The notes under the pieces were generated by a model, which had not been told where the DNA came from, did not search any database, and worked only from the letters and a program-made list of their open reading frames with translations. The position numbers were made by a program, and so were the translations under genes. A stretch of DNA of 64,000 nucleotides. Origin: Micromonospora qiuiae. Its GTDB lineage: Bacteria > Actinomycetota > Actinomycetes > Mycobacteriales > Micromonosporaceae. The DNA is taken from positions 1 to 64,000 of the forward strand of contig NZ_BOPC01000004.1 in NCBI RefSeq assembly GCF_016863555.1, in the 5' to 3' direction. This document shows positions 54,567 to 62,212 of this stretch, in pieces. Every line of letters begins with the position of its first letter. The stretch's first letter is position 1.

Positions 54567-55864
54567 CCACCATCACCGACATCACCGTGCACGACGTGCG
54601 GTTCCCGACCGCCGCCAGCGGCGACGGCTCCGACGCGATCAACCGGGGCGACTACTCGGCCACCTACGTGCAGCTGAGCACCGACGGCGGGCCGACCGGC
54701 GCCGGGTTCACCTTCACCAACGGCCGCGGCAACGAAATCACCTGCGCCGCGGTACGCGCCCTCGCCCACCACGTCGTCGGCCGTACCGTCGCCGAGATCA
54801 CCGCCGAGCCGGTGGCCTTCTGGCGCTCGCTCGTCGCCGACGTGCAACTGCGCTGGCTGGGCCCGGAGAAGGGGGTCATCCACATGGCCACCGGCGCGCT
54901 GGTCAACGCCGTGTGGGACCTGCGGGCCAAGCTCGCCGGCAAACCGATGTGGCGCTACCTGGCCGAGCTGCCCACCGACGAACTGGTGGCCAACGTCGAC
55001 TTCCGGCACATCACCGACGCCCTCACCCCCGACGAGGCCGCCGCCATCCTCGACAAGGGATTAATCGGAGGGGTGGAACGGCTCGCGGTGCTCGAGGAGA
55101 GTGGTTTCCCTTCGTACACCACGTCGGTAGGGTGGCTCGGCTACCCGGACGACAAGGTCCGGGCGCTGACCCGGGCGGCGTACGCGGCCGGGTGGCGGGC
55201 GATGAAGATGAAGGTCGGCGGCCCGCCCGAAGACGACCTGCGCCGGGCCCGCATCATCCGGGCGGAGATCGGCCCGGACGCGTTGCTGATGATGGACGCC
55301 AACCAGGTGTGGGACGTCGACGAGGCGATCACCAACATGACGGCGCTGGCTGAAGTCGACCCGTACTGGATCGAGGAGCCCACGCACGCCGACGACATCC
55401 TCGGTCACGCCCGCATCGCCCGCGCGGTCACCGAGCTGACCGGTGGCCGGTGCCGGGTGGCCACCGGCGAGGTGGCCGCCAACAAGGTCATTTTCAAGCA
55501 GTTGCTCCAGGCCGAGGCGATCGGCGTGATGCAGATCGACGCCTGCCGGGTCGGCGGCGTCAACGAGGTCCTCGCCCAGATCCTGCTGGCCGCGAAGTTC
55601 GGGGTGCCGATCTGCCCGCACGCCGGCGGCGTCGGGCTCTGCGAGTACGTCCAGCACCTGGCGATCTTCGACTACCTGCGCGTCGGCACCAGCCTGGAGG
55701 GCCGGATGGTGGAATACGTCGACCACCTGCACGAACACTTCGTCGACCCGGTCCGCACCCGCGACGGGCGCTACCTGCTGCCGGCCGCACCGGGCTACAG
55801 CGCCACCATGCACCCCTCCTCGATCGCCACTTTCCGCTTCCCGGACGGCCCGACGTGGCGGTGA
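54563..55864 (+). CDS. Enolase-superfamily acid-sugar dehydratase, L-fuconate dehydratase-like
   Basis: A 433-residue dehydratase closely resembling L-fuconate dehydratase/ENOSF1. The active-site set is complete: Lys215/Lys217 in KMKVGG, metal ligands Asp245 (MDANQVWD), Glu271 (WIEEPTHADDILGHA) and Glu303 (ATGEVAANK), and the base His353 in CPHAGGVGLCEYVQHL. The position between uxaC and a UxaB/UxuB-like reductase is where altronate (UxaA) or mannonate (UxuA) dehydratase is expected. It may therefore make 2-keto-3-deoxygluconate from altronate or mannonate. Specificity is inferred from context only. Confidence 0.88.
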   Translation: MTTITDITVHDVRFPTAASGDGSDAINRGDYSATYVQLSTDGGPTGAGFTFTNGRGNEITCAAVRALAHHVVGRTVAEITAEPVAFWRSLVADVQLRWLGPEKGVIHMATGALVNAVWDLRAKLAGKPMWRYLAELPTDELVANVDFRHITDALTPDEAAAILDKGLIGGVERLAVLEESGFPSYTTSVGWLGYPDDKVRALTRAAYAAGWRAMKMKVGGPPEDDLRRARIIRAEIGPDALLMMDANQVWDVDEAITNMTALAEVDPYWIEEPTHADDILGHARIARAVTELTGGRCRVATGEVAANKVIFKQLLQAEAIGVMQIDACRVGGVNEVLAQILLAAKFGVPICPHAGGVGLCEYVQHLAIFDYLRVGTSLEGRMVEYVDHLHEHFVDPVRTRDGRYLLPAAPGYSATMHPSSIATFRFPDGPTWR

Positions 55865-57339
55865 CCGTGGGCGCGTCCCGGCTCGACCTCGGCGCGCTGC
55901 GCCGGCTGCCGGCCGAGGCCCGGCCCCTGGTACGCCCGGGCACCGTCTCCGCCGGCATCGTGCACCTGGGGCTCGGTGCGTTCCACCGTGCCCACCAGGC
56001 CGTCTACACCGAGCAGGCGTTGGCCCTGGCCGGCGGCGACTGGGGCATCGTCGGCGTCGCCCCGCGCAACGCCGACCTGGTGCGGATCCTGGCCGCGCAG
56101 GACAACCTGTTCAGCGTGAGCACCCTGTCGGCTGCCGACCGGCACACCCGGGTGGTCGGGGCGCTGGCCGACGTCCGGCTGGCCGCCGCCGACCCGCACG
56201 CGGTGGTGGCGCTGCTGGCCGACCCGGCGATCCGGGTGGTCACGCTGACCGTGACCGAGAAGGCGTACCAACTCGACCCGGCCGGCGGAACGCTGCGTCC
56301 CGATCCGGCGCTGGTCGCCGACCTGACCACCGACCGGCCGCCGGCCACCGTGCCGGGGTTGCTGGTGCGCGGCCTGCTGGCCCGTCACGCCGCCGACGCC
56401 GGGCCGATCGCCCTGGTCAGCTGCGACAATCTGCCCGCCAACGGTCGCCGGCTGCGCGGCCTGGTCAGCCAGGCCCTGGCGTACGCGGGCACGCCGCAAC
56501 CGGTGGTCGACTGGGTCGGCGCCCAGGTCGGTTTCCCGGGCACCATGGTGGACCGGATCGTCCCGGCCAGCACCCCGGACACCCTGGCGGCGGCCCGCCA
56601 CGCGCTCGGCGTCGAGGATCTGGCCGCGGTGGCGGCCGAGCCGTACGCCCAGTGGGTTGTCGAAAACGACTTTCCCGGCGGCCGACCCGCCTGGGAGCGG
56701 GCCGGCGCGGTGCTCTGCGCCGACGCCGGGCCGTGGGAGCGGCTGAAGCTGCGCGCGCTCAACGGGGTGCACTCGGCCACCGCCTACCTCGGCGCGCTCG
56801 CCGGTTGCGAGACCATCGCCGACGCCCTCGCCCTGCCGCACCTGGCCACCGTGCTGCGCCGGCTGCTCGCCGAGGACGTGGCGGCCAGCTTCACCCCGCC
56901 CGACGGCGTCGACGTGGTCGACTACGGCGAGCAGGTGCTGGCCCGCTTCGGCAATCCGGCGATCCGGCACCGCACGTTGCAGGTGGCGATGGACGGGTCG
57001 CAGAAGCTGCCGCAGCGGATCCTGCACACCATCGCCGACCTGCGCGCGGCCGGCCGCCCGGCGCGCTGGGCCGCGCTGGTGCTCGCCGCCTGGATCCGGT
57101 TCGCCCAGGGCAGCACCGACGACGGCCGACCTCTCCCCCTCGACGACCCCCTCGCCGAGCAGATCCAGTCGGCGGCGGCCGCAGCCTCCCCCGCCGACGC
57201 GGTGGCAGCGATATTCGCCCTCGACGAGATCGTGCCGCCCGAGATCGCCGCCGACGCCCAACTCCACGCCGACGTCACCGCCTGGCTCACCGACCTGACC
57301 CACCACGGCGTCCCCCCCACCCTGGCCGGTGCGGTATGA
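55861..57339 (+). CDS. Mannitol dehydrogenase-family hexuronate reductase (UxaB/UxuB-like)
   Basis: A 492-residue polyol-type dehydrogenase. The N-terminal Rossmann part has IVHLGLGAFHRAHQAVYTEQ (about 29-48), and the C-terminal domain has LKLRALNGVHSATAYLG with the catalytic-Lys region of the family. Next to uxaC it should reduce tagaturonate or fructuronate to altronate or mannonate. The GTG at 55861 overlaps the dehydratase stop (GTGA), so the three pathway genes are translationally coupled. Confidence 0.9.
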   Translation: MTVGASRLDLGALRRLPAEARPLVRPGTVSAGIVHLGLGAFHRAHQAVYTEQALALAGGDWGIVGVAPRNADLVRILAAQDNLFSVSTLSAADRHTRVVGALADVRLAAADPHAVVALLADPAIRVVTLTVTEKAYQLDPAGGTLRPDPALVADLTTDRPPATVPGLLVRGLLARHAADAGPIALVSCDNLPANGRRLRGLVSQALAYAGTPQPVVDWVGAQVGFPGTMVDRIVPASTPDTLAAARHALGVEDLAAVAAEPYAQWVVENDFPGGRPAWERAGAVLCADAGPWERLKLRALNGVHSATAYLGALAGCETIADALALPHLATVLRRLLAEDVAASFTPPDGVDVVDYGEQVLARFGNPAIRHRTLQVAMDGSQKLPQRILHTIADLRAAGRPARWAALVLAAWIRFAQGSTDDGRPLPLDDPLAEQIQSAAAAASPADAVAAIFALDEIVPPEIAADAQLHADVTAWLTDLTHHGVPPTLAGAV

Positions 57340-58739
57340 GTGCAAGGAAGGGCCCCCTTTTAACGTCTGGTGTAGAGAAAGGGCCCCTTATTAACTCGCA
57401 GCACACTCCGCACGCGCCGCACACCCCGAGCGCGGCGCGGGTGGCGCGGGTGGCGCTGGTCGGGGCGAACGGGCACGGACGCTGGCATCGGCGGGTGATC
57501 GGCCGGCTGCACGATGCCGGGCGACTGCGGCTGGCCGCGCTGGTGGACACCCGGCCGATCGAGCCGGAGCCGGCCGCACCGGTGCCGGCCGACACGCGGA
57601 TCTTCACCGATCACCGCGCGATGCTCGCCGAGGTCGCCCCGGACGTGGTGGTGATCTGCACCCCGCCGCACACTCACCTGCCGATCGCGCGCGACGCGGT
57701 GGCCGCCGGCGCCGATGTGCTGCTGGAGAAGCCGCCGGTCCTCTCCAGCGCCGAGCACACGGAACTGTCCGGGCTGTTGGCCAGCACCGGCCGGGTGGCC
57801 CAGGTCGGCTTTCAGGCGCTCGGCTCGGCGGCGCTGGCCGCGCTGGTCGACGCGGTCGTGGCGGGCCGGGTGGGTACGGTCACCGGAATCGCCACCGTCG
57901 CCGCCTGGCAGCGTCCGGACGCCTACTACGCCCGTTCCTCATGGGCCGGGCGGCGCCTCCTCGACGGCCGCCCGGTGCTCGACGGCGCGCTGGCCAACCC
58001 GCTGGCGCACGCGGTCATGCAGTGCCTGGCGGTGGCCGAGGCGGTCGCGGGCAAGCCGGTCGCGGGCGAGCCGGGCGAGGCCGTCGCGGGCAAGCCGGGC
58101 GCGGGCGAGCCGGGCGCGGGCGAGCCAGGCGCGGGCGAGCCAGGCGCGGGCGAGCCGGTCGAGGCGGTCGCGGGCGAGCCGGCGGCCATCGAGGTGGAGC
58201 GGTACCGGGTCCGGCCGATCGAAGTCGACGACACGGCGGTGCTGCGGGTACGACCCCGCCAGGGTCCGCCGATCGTGGCCGCGGTGACGCTCGCCGGGGA
58301 GGACTTCATCCCGGGAGAGGTGATCGTCACCGGTAGCGCCGGCCGGGCCGTGCTGGAGTACCCGACCGATCGACTGCGACTGCCCGGCGACGACACTTTC
58401 CGCGAGGTACCGGGCCGCCGGGGACTGCTGGAGAACCTGCTGGACCACCGGGCCGATCCCGGGGTGCCGCTGATCGCTCCCCTGGCCCGTACCGCTGCCT
58501 TCACCGCCGTACTGACCGCCCTGCAGGAGGCGCCCGACCCGACCCTGCTCGACGGCGACCTGGTCGATGCCGTCGGCGCGGGCCCGCAACGAGTGCTCCG
58601 CGTCCGCGGCATCAACGCCGTGCTGCGCCGTGCCGCCGAGGACGGCGCACTGCCGTCGGAGTGGGGCGTGCGGTGGGCGGTCCGACCATGGCGGGCGGCG
58701 ATACCCGCGCCATTCCCGCTGCAGGAGACGACGGAATAG
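57336..58739 (+). CDS. Second Gfo/Idh/MocA-family oxidoreductase with repeat-altered N-terminus
   Basis: A 467-residue reading from the ATG at 57336, which overlaps the reductase stop (ATGA). Family homology starts only at about residue 35: VARVALVGANGHGRWHRRVI (Rossmann), then VLLEKPPVLS (EKP motif) near 135. Residues 3-21 are the translation of paired repeat copy B, which lies in frame after the second codon. A later GTG (57441) could be the working start instead. A second oddity is a Gly-Ala-Gly-Glu-Pro repeat tract (about residues 236-285) inside the C-terminal domain. Product role in uronate metabolism is inferred from the operon. Confidence 0.78.
   Translation: MSARKGPLLTSGVEKGPLINSQHTPHAPHTPSAARVARVALVGANGHGRWHRRVIGRLHDAGRLRLAALVDTRPIEPEPAAPVPADTRIFTDHRAMLAEVAPDVVVICTPPHTHLPIARDAVAAGADVLLEKPPVLSSAEHTELSGLLASTGRVAQVGFQALGSAALAALVDAVVAGRVGTVTGIATVAAWQRPDAYYARSSWAGRRLLDGRPVLDGALANPLAHAVMQCLAVAEAVAGKPVAGEPGEAVAGKPGAGEPGAGEPGAGEPGAGEPVEAVAGEPAAIEVERYRVRPIEVDDTAVLRVRPRQGPPIVAAVTLAGEDFIPGEVIVTGSAGRAVLEYPTDRLRLPGDDTFREVPGRRGLLENLLDHRADPGVPLIAPLARTAAFTAVLTALQEAPDPTLLDGDLVDAVGAGPQRVLRVRGINAVLRRAAEDGALPSEWGVRWAVRPWRAAIPAPFPLQETTE
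57344..57395. repeat. Paired palindromic repeat element, copy B
   Basis: It has the same layout as copy A: GGAAGGGCCCCC and AAAGGGCCCCTT cores, each followed by TTAAC after a few bases, with spacer GTCTGGTGTAGAG. It begins five bases after the reductase stop and lies inside the 5' end of the next reading frame without breaking it. Confidence 0.8.
58041..58190 (+). repeat. In-frame low-complexity repeat tract
   Basis: A 15-base unit (GGCGCGGGCGAGCCG) repeats about four times in the core (58098-58157), flanked by looser copies with GTCGCGGGC. It encodes Gly-Ala-Gly-Glu-Pro units inside the oxidoreductase. The tract is likely a recent slippage expansion. Confidence 0.85.
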
Positions 58740-58809
58740 GAGAAGCCGCAAAGCCACTGCAAACAATCGGTCCACCCGCGACCGACGCCAACGCGATGAC
58801 CAGTGGTTT

Positions 58810-58829
58810 CCCGACCCGAACAGGTCGGG
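58810..58829 (+). terminator. Hairpin after the uronate operon
   Basis: CCCGACC (58810-58816) and GGTCGGG (58823-58829) form a 7-bp stem with a six-base loop, 70 bases after the oxidoreductase stop and before the AT-rich promoter region of the pectate lyase. Confidence 0.5.
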
Positions 58830-58950
58830 GCAATTCCGGCCGAAGTGAAATACTGCAACAAACCTGCACATCCTTTATATTGACCCTGATAAAACAATAA
58901 CCGTAACCTTCGTGACAAACGAAAACACGACGAAGGAACGGGATGAGTCA

Positions 58951-60288
58951 ATGCGTAAAATCGCCGTGGGCACGGCATTGATCACGCTCACCCTGACCGC
59001 TGCCCCCGCCCCGGCAGCGGCCCACCCGCCGGTCGGCGGAGGCGGCCCGGCGGCGTTGTCCCCGCTGGCCCGGCAGCTCGCCCGGCAGCCCCTACCGGCC
59101 GGCGACGGCTGGGCCGCTGCCGGGCCGGGCACCACCGGCGGCGCGGCGGCCTCCCCCGACCAGGTCCATGTGGTCACCAGCCGCGCCGAACTGGTCGCCG
59201 CGCTCGGGAGCGACAACCCCAAGATTGTGTACGTCAAAGGCACCATCGACGGGTTCGAGGGCGCCGACGGTCGACTGCTCGACTGCACGGACCTGGCCGA
59301 TCCCGGGTACTCGCTGGACGCCTACCTGGCCGCGTACGACCCGGCGGTGTGGGGACGGGCGGCGCCCAGCGGCCCGGTCGAGGAGGCCCGGCTGCGGTCG
59401 GTGTCCAACCAGACCCGGCACACCCAGGTCGAGGTCGGCTCGAACACCACCGTCATCGGGCTGCGCGGCGCGCGACTGGCCGGCCTGACTCTGATGATCG
59501 ACCGGGTCTCGAACGTCATCGTCCGCAACATCACCTTCGACGACGCCCGGGACTGCTTCCCGGCCTGGTCCCCCACCGACGGCGAGACCGGCAACTGGAA
59601 CTCCCAGTTCGACCAGATCTCGGTACGCCGCAGCGAGAACGTCTGGATCGACCACAACACCTTCACCGACGGCGACAACCCCGACCGTGCCCAGCCGAGC
59701 TATTTCGGCCGCCCCTACCAAGTGCACGACGGATCCCTGGACATCACCCACACCGCCAGCCTGGTCACCGTCTCCTGGAACCGGTTCGACGGACGGGACA
59801 AGGTGATGCTGATCGGCTCCTCCAACACTGTCGGTCCCGACGTCGACCGGCTCAAGGTCACCCTGCACCACAACCTGTTCGACCGGTCGTCGCAGCGGCT
59901 GCCCCGGGTCCGCTTCGGCCAGGTCGACGTCTACAACAACGCCTACCGGCTCGGTGGCGAGAGCTTCGAGTACGCCATCGGCGTGGGCGTGCAGTCCGCC
60001 GTGTACGCCGAGAACAACCACTTCACCCTCGACGCCGGCATCGGCGCCGCCGATCTGCTCTACAACTGGGACGGCACCGCGATCACCACTCGGGGCAACT
60101 GGGCCAAGCCCGCGGGCGGGGCGGCGCGTCCGGTCGACCTGGTGGCCGCGTACAACGTCGTACACGATCCCGACCTGTCGCCCGACGCCGGTTGGACTCC
60201 GGCGCTGCGGCACGGCCCGGTGCTGCCGGCTCCGCTGGTGCCGCTCGTGGTGGGCCCGCTCGCCGGCGCCGACCGCCTGCCGCTGTAG
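58951..60288 (+). CDS. Secreted pectate lyase (polysaccharide lyase family 1)
   Basis: A 445-residue extracellular enzyme that cleaves polygalacturonate by beta-elimination. Residues 1-25 are a signal peptide ending near APAAAH. The parallel beta-helix shows PL1 landmarks: KIVYVKGTIDG, NVIVRNITFDD, VWIDHNTFTDGDNPD (calcium-binding Asp region) and QRLPRVRFGQVDVYNNAY (catalytic Arg in RLPRVR). No carbohydrate-binding module is attached. The ATG at 58951 begins the signal; a start at 58912 adds 13 polar residues. The AT-rich upstream gap (58830-58950) should hold the promoter. Confidence 0.92.
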   Translation: MRKIAVGTALITLTLTAAPAPAAAHPPVGGGGPAALSPLARQLARQPLPAGDGWAAAGPGTTGGAAASPDQVHVVTSRAELVAALGSDNPKIVYVKGTIDGFEGADGRLLDCTDLADPGYSLDAYLAAYDPAVWGRAAPSGPVEEARLRSVSNQTRHTQVEVGSNTTVIGLRGARLAGLTLMIDRVSNVIVRNITFDDARDCFPAWSPTDGETGNWNSQFDQISVRRSENVWIDHNTFTDGDNPDRAQPSYFGRPYQVHDGSLDITHTASLVTVSWNRFDGRDKVMLIGSSNTVGPDVDRLKVTLHHNLFDRSSQRLPRVRFGQVDVYNNAYRLGGESFEYAIGVGVQSAVYAENNHFTLDAGIGAADLLYNWDGTAITTRGNWAKPAGGAARPVDLVAAYNVVHDPDLSPDAGWTPALRHGPVLPAPLVPLVVGPLAGADRLPL

Positions 60289-60339
60289 CTCGCCCCGCTC
60301 TGCGGCACGGCAAGTCACCACGGGCCGAGCGGCCCACCT

Positions 60340-60391
60340 GTTAAGAAGGGGTCCCTCCTATACACCAGGCGTTAAGAAGGGGCCCTTCCTT
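60340..60391. repeat. Paired palindromic repeat element, copy C (inverted)
   Basis: On the minus strand it has the same order as copies A and B: AAGGAAGGGCCCC, TTAACGC, spacer CTGGTGTATAG, then a slightly diverged GAGGGACCCC core and TTAAC. It lies between the two pectate lyase genes, 36 bases before the second start, and may act as a terminator for the first. Confidence 0.8.
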
Positions 60392-60427
60392 TCACCACCA
60401 CTGGTTCTAGGACGAGGTGAGACGAGG

Positions 60428-61981
60428 ATGAGACGACCAGTCGCACTACGGCTCCTATCGGCACTGGCCACGGCAGGGATGGGAGCGGCGGTCTGCGTGG
60501 CCGTCACGACGCCCCAGGCGTCGGCGGCCGTCGGCAGCGCCACCGGCTTCGCGACCCGCAACGGCGGCACCACCGGCGGCACCGGCGGGCAGACCGTACG
60601 CGCCACCACGGGTACCCAGATCCACGCGGCCCTGTGCAACCGGGCCAGCAGCAGCACCCCGATCGTCATCCAGGTCGAGGGAACCATCAACCACGGCAAC
60701 ACCACCAAGGTCTCCGGTTCGAGCTGCAACACCGCCGCCGACGTGATCGAACTCAAGCAGATCAGCAACGTCACGATCCTCGGGATCGGCAACGGAGCGG
60801 TCTTCGACCAGATCGGCATCCACATTCGCGAGGCCAGCAACATCGTCATCCAGAACGTGACCGTCCGGAACGTCAAGAAGTCCGGCTCCCCCACCTCCAA
60901 TGGCGGCGACGCCATCGGCATGGAGGCCAACGTCCGCAACGTCTGGGTCGACCACGTCACCCTGGAGGCCTCCGGCGGGGAGTCGGAAGGCTTCGACGGC
61001 CTCTTCGACATGAAGAACAACACCCAGTACGTGACGCTGTCCTACAGCGTCCTGCGCAACTCCGGGCGCGGTGGCCTGATCGGGTCCAGCGAGAGCGACC
61101 TGTCGAACGACTTCATCACCTTCCACCACAACCTGTACGAGAACCTCGACTCCCGGGTGCCCCTGCTGCGCGGCGGCACGGCGCACATCTACAACAACCA
61201 CTACGTGAACATCCGGGAGTCCGGCATCAACTCCCGGGCGGGGGGCCGGGCCAAGGTGGACAACAACTACTTCCGCAACTCAAAGGACGTGCTGGGCACC
61301 TTCTACACCAACCAGGCCGGCTACTGGCAGGTCAGCGGCAACATCTTCGACAACGTGACCTGGTCCAGCCGCAGCAGCGAGAACAACCCCGCCGGCCCCA
61401 ACCCGACCTCCAACACCAGCGTCAGCATCCCGTACGCCTACAGCCTCGACGCGGCCAGTTGCGTACCGAGCGTCGTCAGCCAGACCGCAGGCGCCAACAA
61501 GGGCATCCGGACGTCGAACGGCAGTTGCACGCCGACGAATCCGACTTCGGGGCCGCCCGCGCCCACCACGCCCGCGCCGACCAGTTCCACGCCGGGGCCG
61601 ACCTCGCCGCCGAGCGGGACCAACCTCAGCATCGGCGCCGGTTCCGACGGCTCCAGCAAGGCCAGCGGGACCAGCTACGGCGACGTACGGGACGGCAACA
61701 TGAGCACCGCCTGGTCGCCGTCCGGCGCCACCGGACAGATCTCGATCAAGTGGGACACCAATACTCGGGTTTCCCGGGTGAACATCCGTGAGGCGTCCGG
61801 CGCGGTCGGCAACGTCCGCTCCTGGCGGCTGCTCAACCACGACACCGGCGCGGTGCTGGCCACCGGCAGCACGGCCGGCGTCATCACCTTCCCCGCGGTA
61901 TCCCTACGCAAGATCACCTTCGACATCACCAGTTCGTCCGGCACCCCCCGGATCGCCGAGTTCGAGACGTACGCCGGATAG
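60428..61981 (+). CDS. Secreted pectate lyase with C-terminal beta-sandwich module
   Basis: A 517-residue PL1-type lyase. The signal peptide runs to about residue 34 (ATAGMGAAVCVAVTTPQASA). The catalytic beta-helix (about 38-365) contains IGIHIREASNIVIQNVTVRN, NVWVDHVTLEA, and DSRVPLLRGGTAHIYNNHYV with the catalytic Arg pair. A Thr/Pro/Ser linker (about 375-400) joins a C-terminal module of about 115 residues that resembles discoidin/F5-8-type carbohydrate-binding domains (NMSTAWSPSGATGQISIKW). It is distinct from the first lyase, so the two may attack different pectin forms. Confidence 0.92.
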   Translation: MRRPVALRLLSALATAGMGAAVCVAVTTPQASAAVGSATGFATRNGGTTGGTGGQTVRATTGTQIHAALCNRASSSTPIVIQVEGTINHGNTTKVSGSSCNTAADVIELKQISNVTILGIGNGAVFDQIGIHIREASNIVIQNVTVRNVKKSGSPTSNGGDAIGMEANVRNVWVDHVTLEASGGESEGFDGLFDMKNNTQYVTLSYSVLRNSGRGGLIGSSESDLSNDFITFHHNLYENLDSRVPLLRGGTAHIYNNHYVNIRESGINSRAGGRAKVDNNYFRNSKDVLGTFYTNQAGYWQVSGNIFDNVTWSSRSSENNPAGPNPTSNTSVSIPYAYSLDAASCVPSVVSQTAGANKGIRTSNGSCTPTNPTSGPPAPTTPAPTSSTPGPTSPPSGTNLSIGAGSDGSSKASGTSYGDVRDGNMSTAWSPSGATGQISIKWDTNTRVSRVNIREASGAVGNVRSWRLLNHDTGAVLATGSTAGVITFPAVSLRKITFDITSSSGTPRIAEFETYAG

Positions 61982-62071
61982 CAGCGCCGATCCGCTGGCG
62001 CCCGGCCGCGGCGGACGACGGATCGCCGAACCCCGACCTGACCGCCACCCCTTCCCTACCGATTATCACCG

Positions 62072-62104
62072 GGGCGAGGGCCGTCAGACCGACGGCCCTC
62101 GCCC
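62072..62104 (+). terminator. Strong hairpin after the second pectate lyase
   Basis: A perfect 14-bp stem, GGGCGAGGGCCGTC with its complement, closes a five-base loop 90 bases after the stop codon. Confidence 0.75.
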
Positions 62105-62122
62105 TCCCCTTGCTGCCACCAC

Positions 62123-62203
62123 CGGACGCTTTGCTCTGCTTCAACGGACGCAATGGTTTGGCGGTAAAAGCATTGCGTGGAGTGAAGCAGAGCAAAGGGT
62201 CCG
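62123..62203. repeat. Long hairpin element before the helicase gene
   Basis: Arms of 33 bases (62123-62155 and 62171-62203) match at 28 positions, including TTTGCTCTGCTTCA with its complement TGAAGCAGAGCAAA and ACGCAATG with CATTGCGT. The loop is 15 bases. The size and near-perfect arms suggest a mobile palindromic element or a long regulatory hairpin. It ends only nine bases before the likely GTG start of the next gene. Confidence 0.75.
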
Positions 62204-62212
62204 TCAAGGGAT

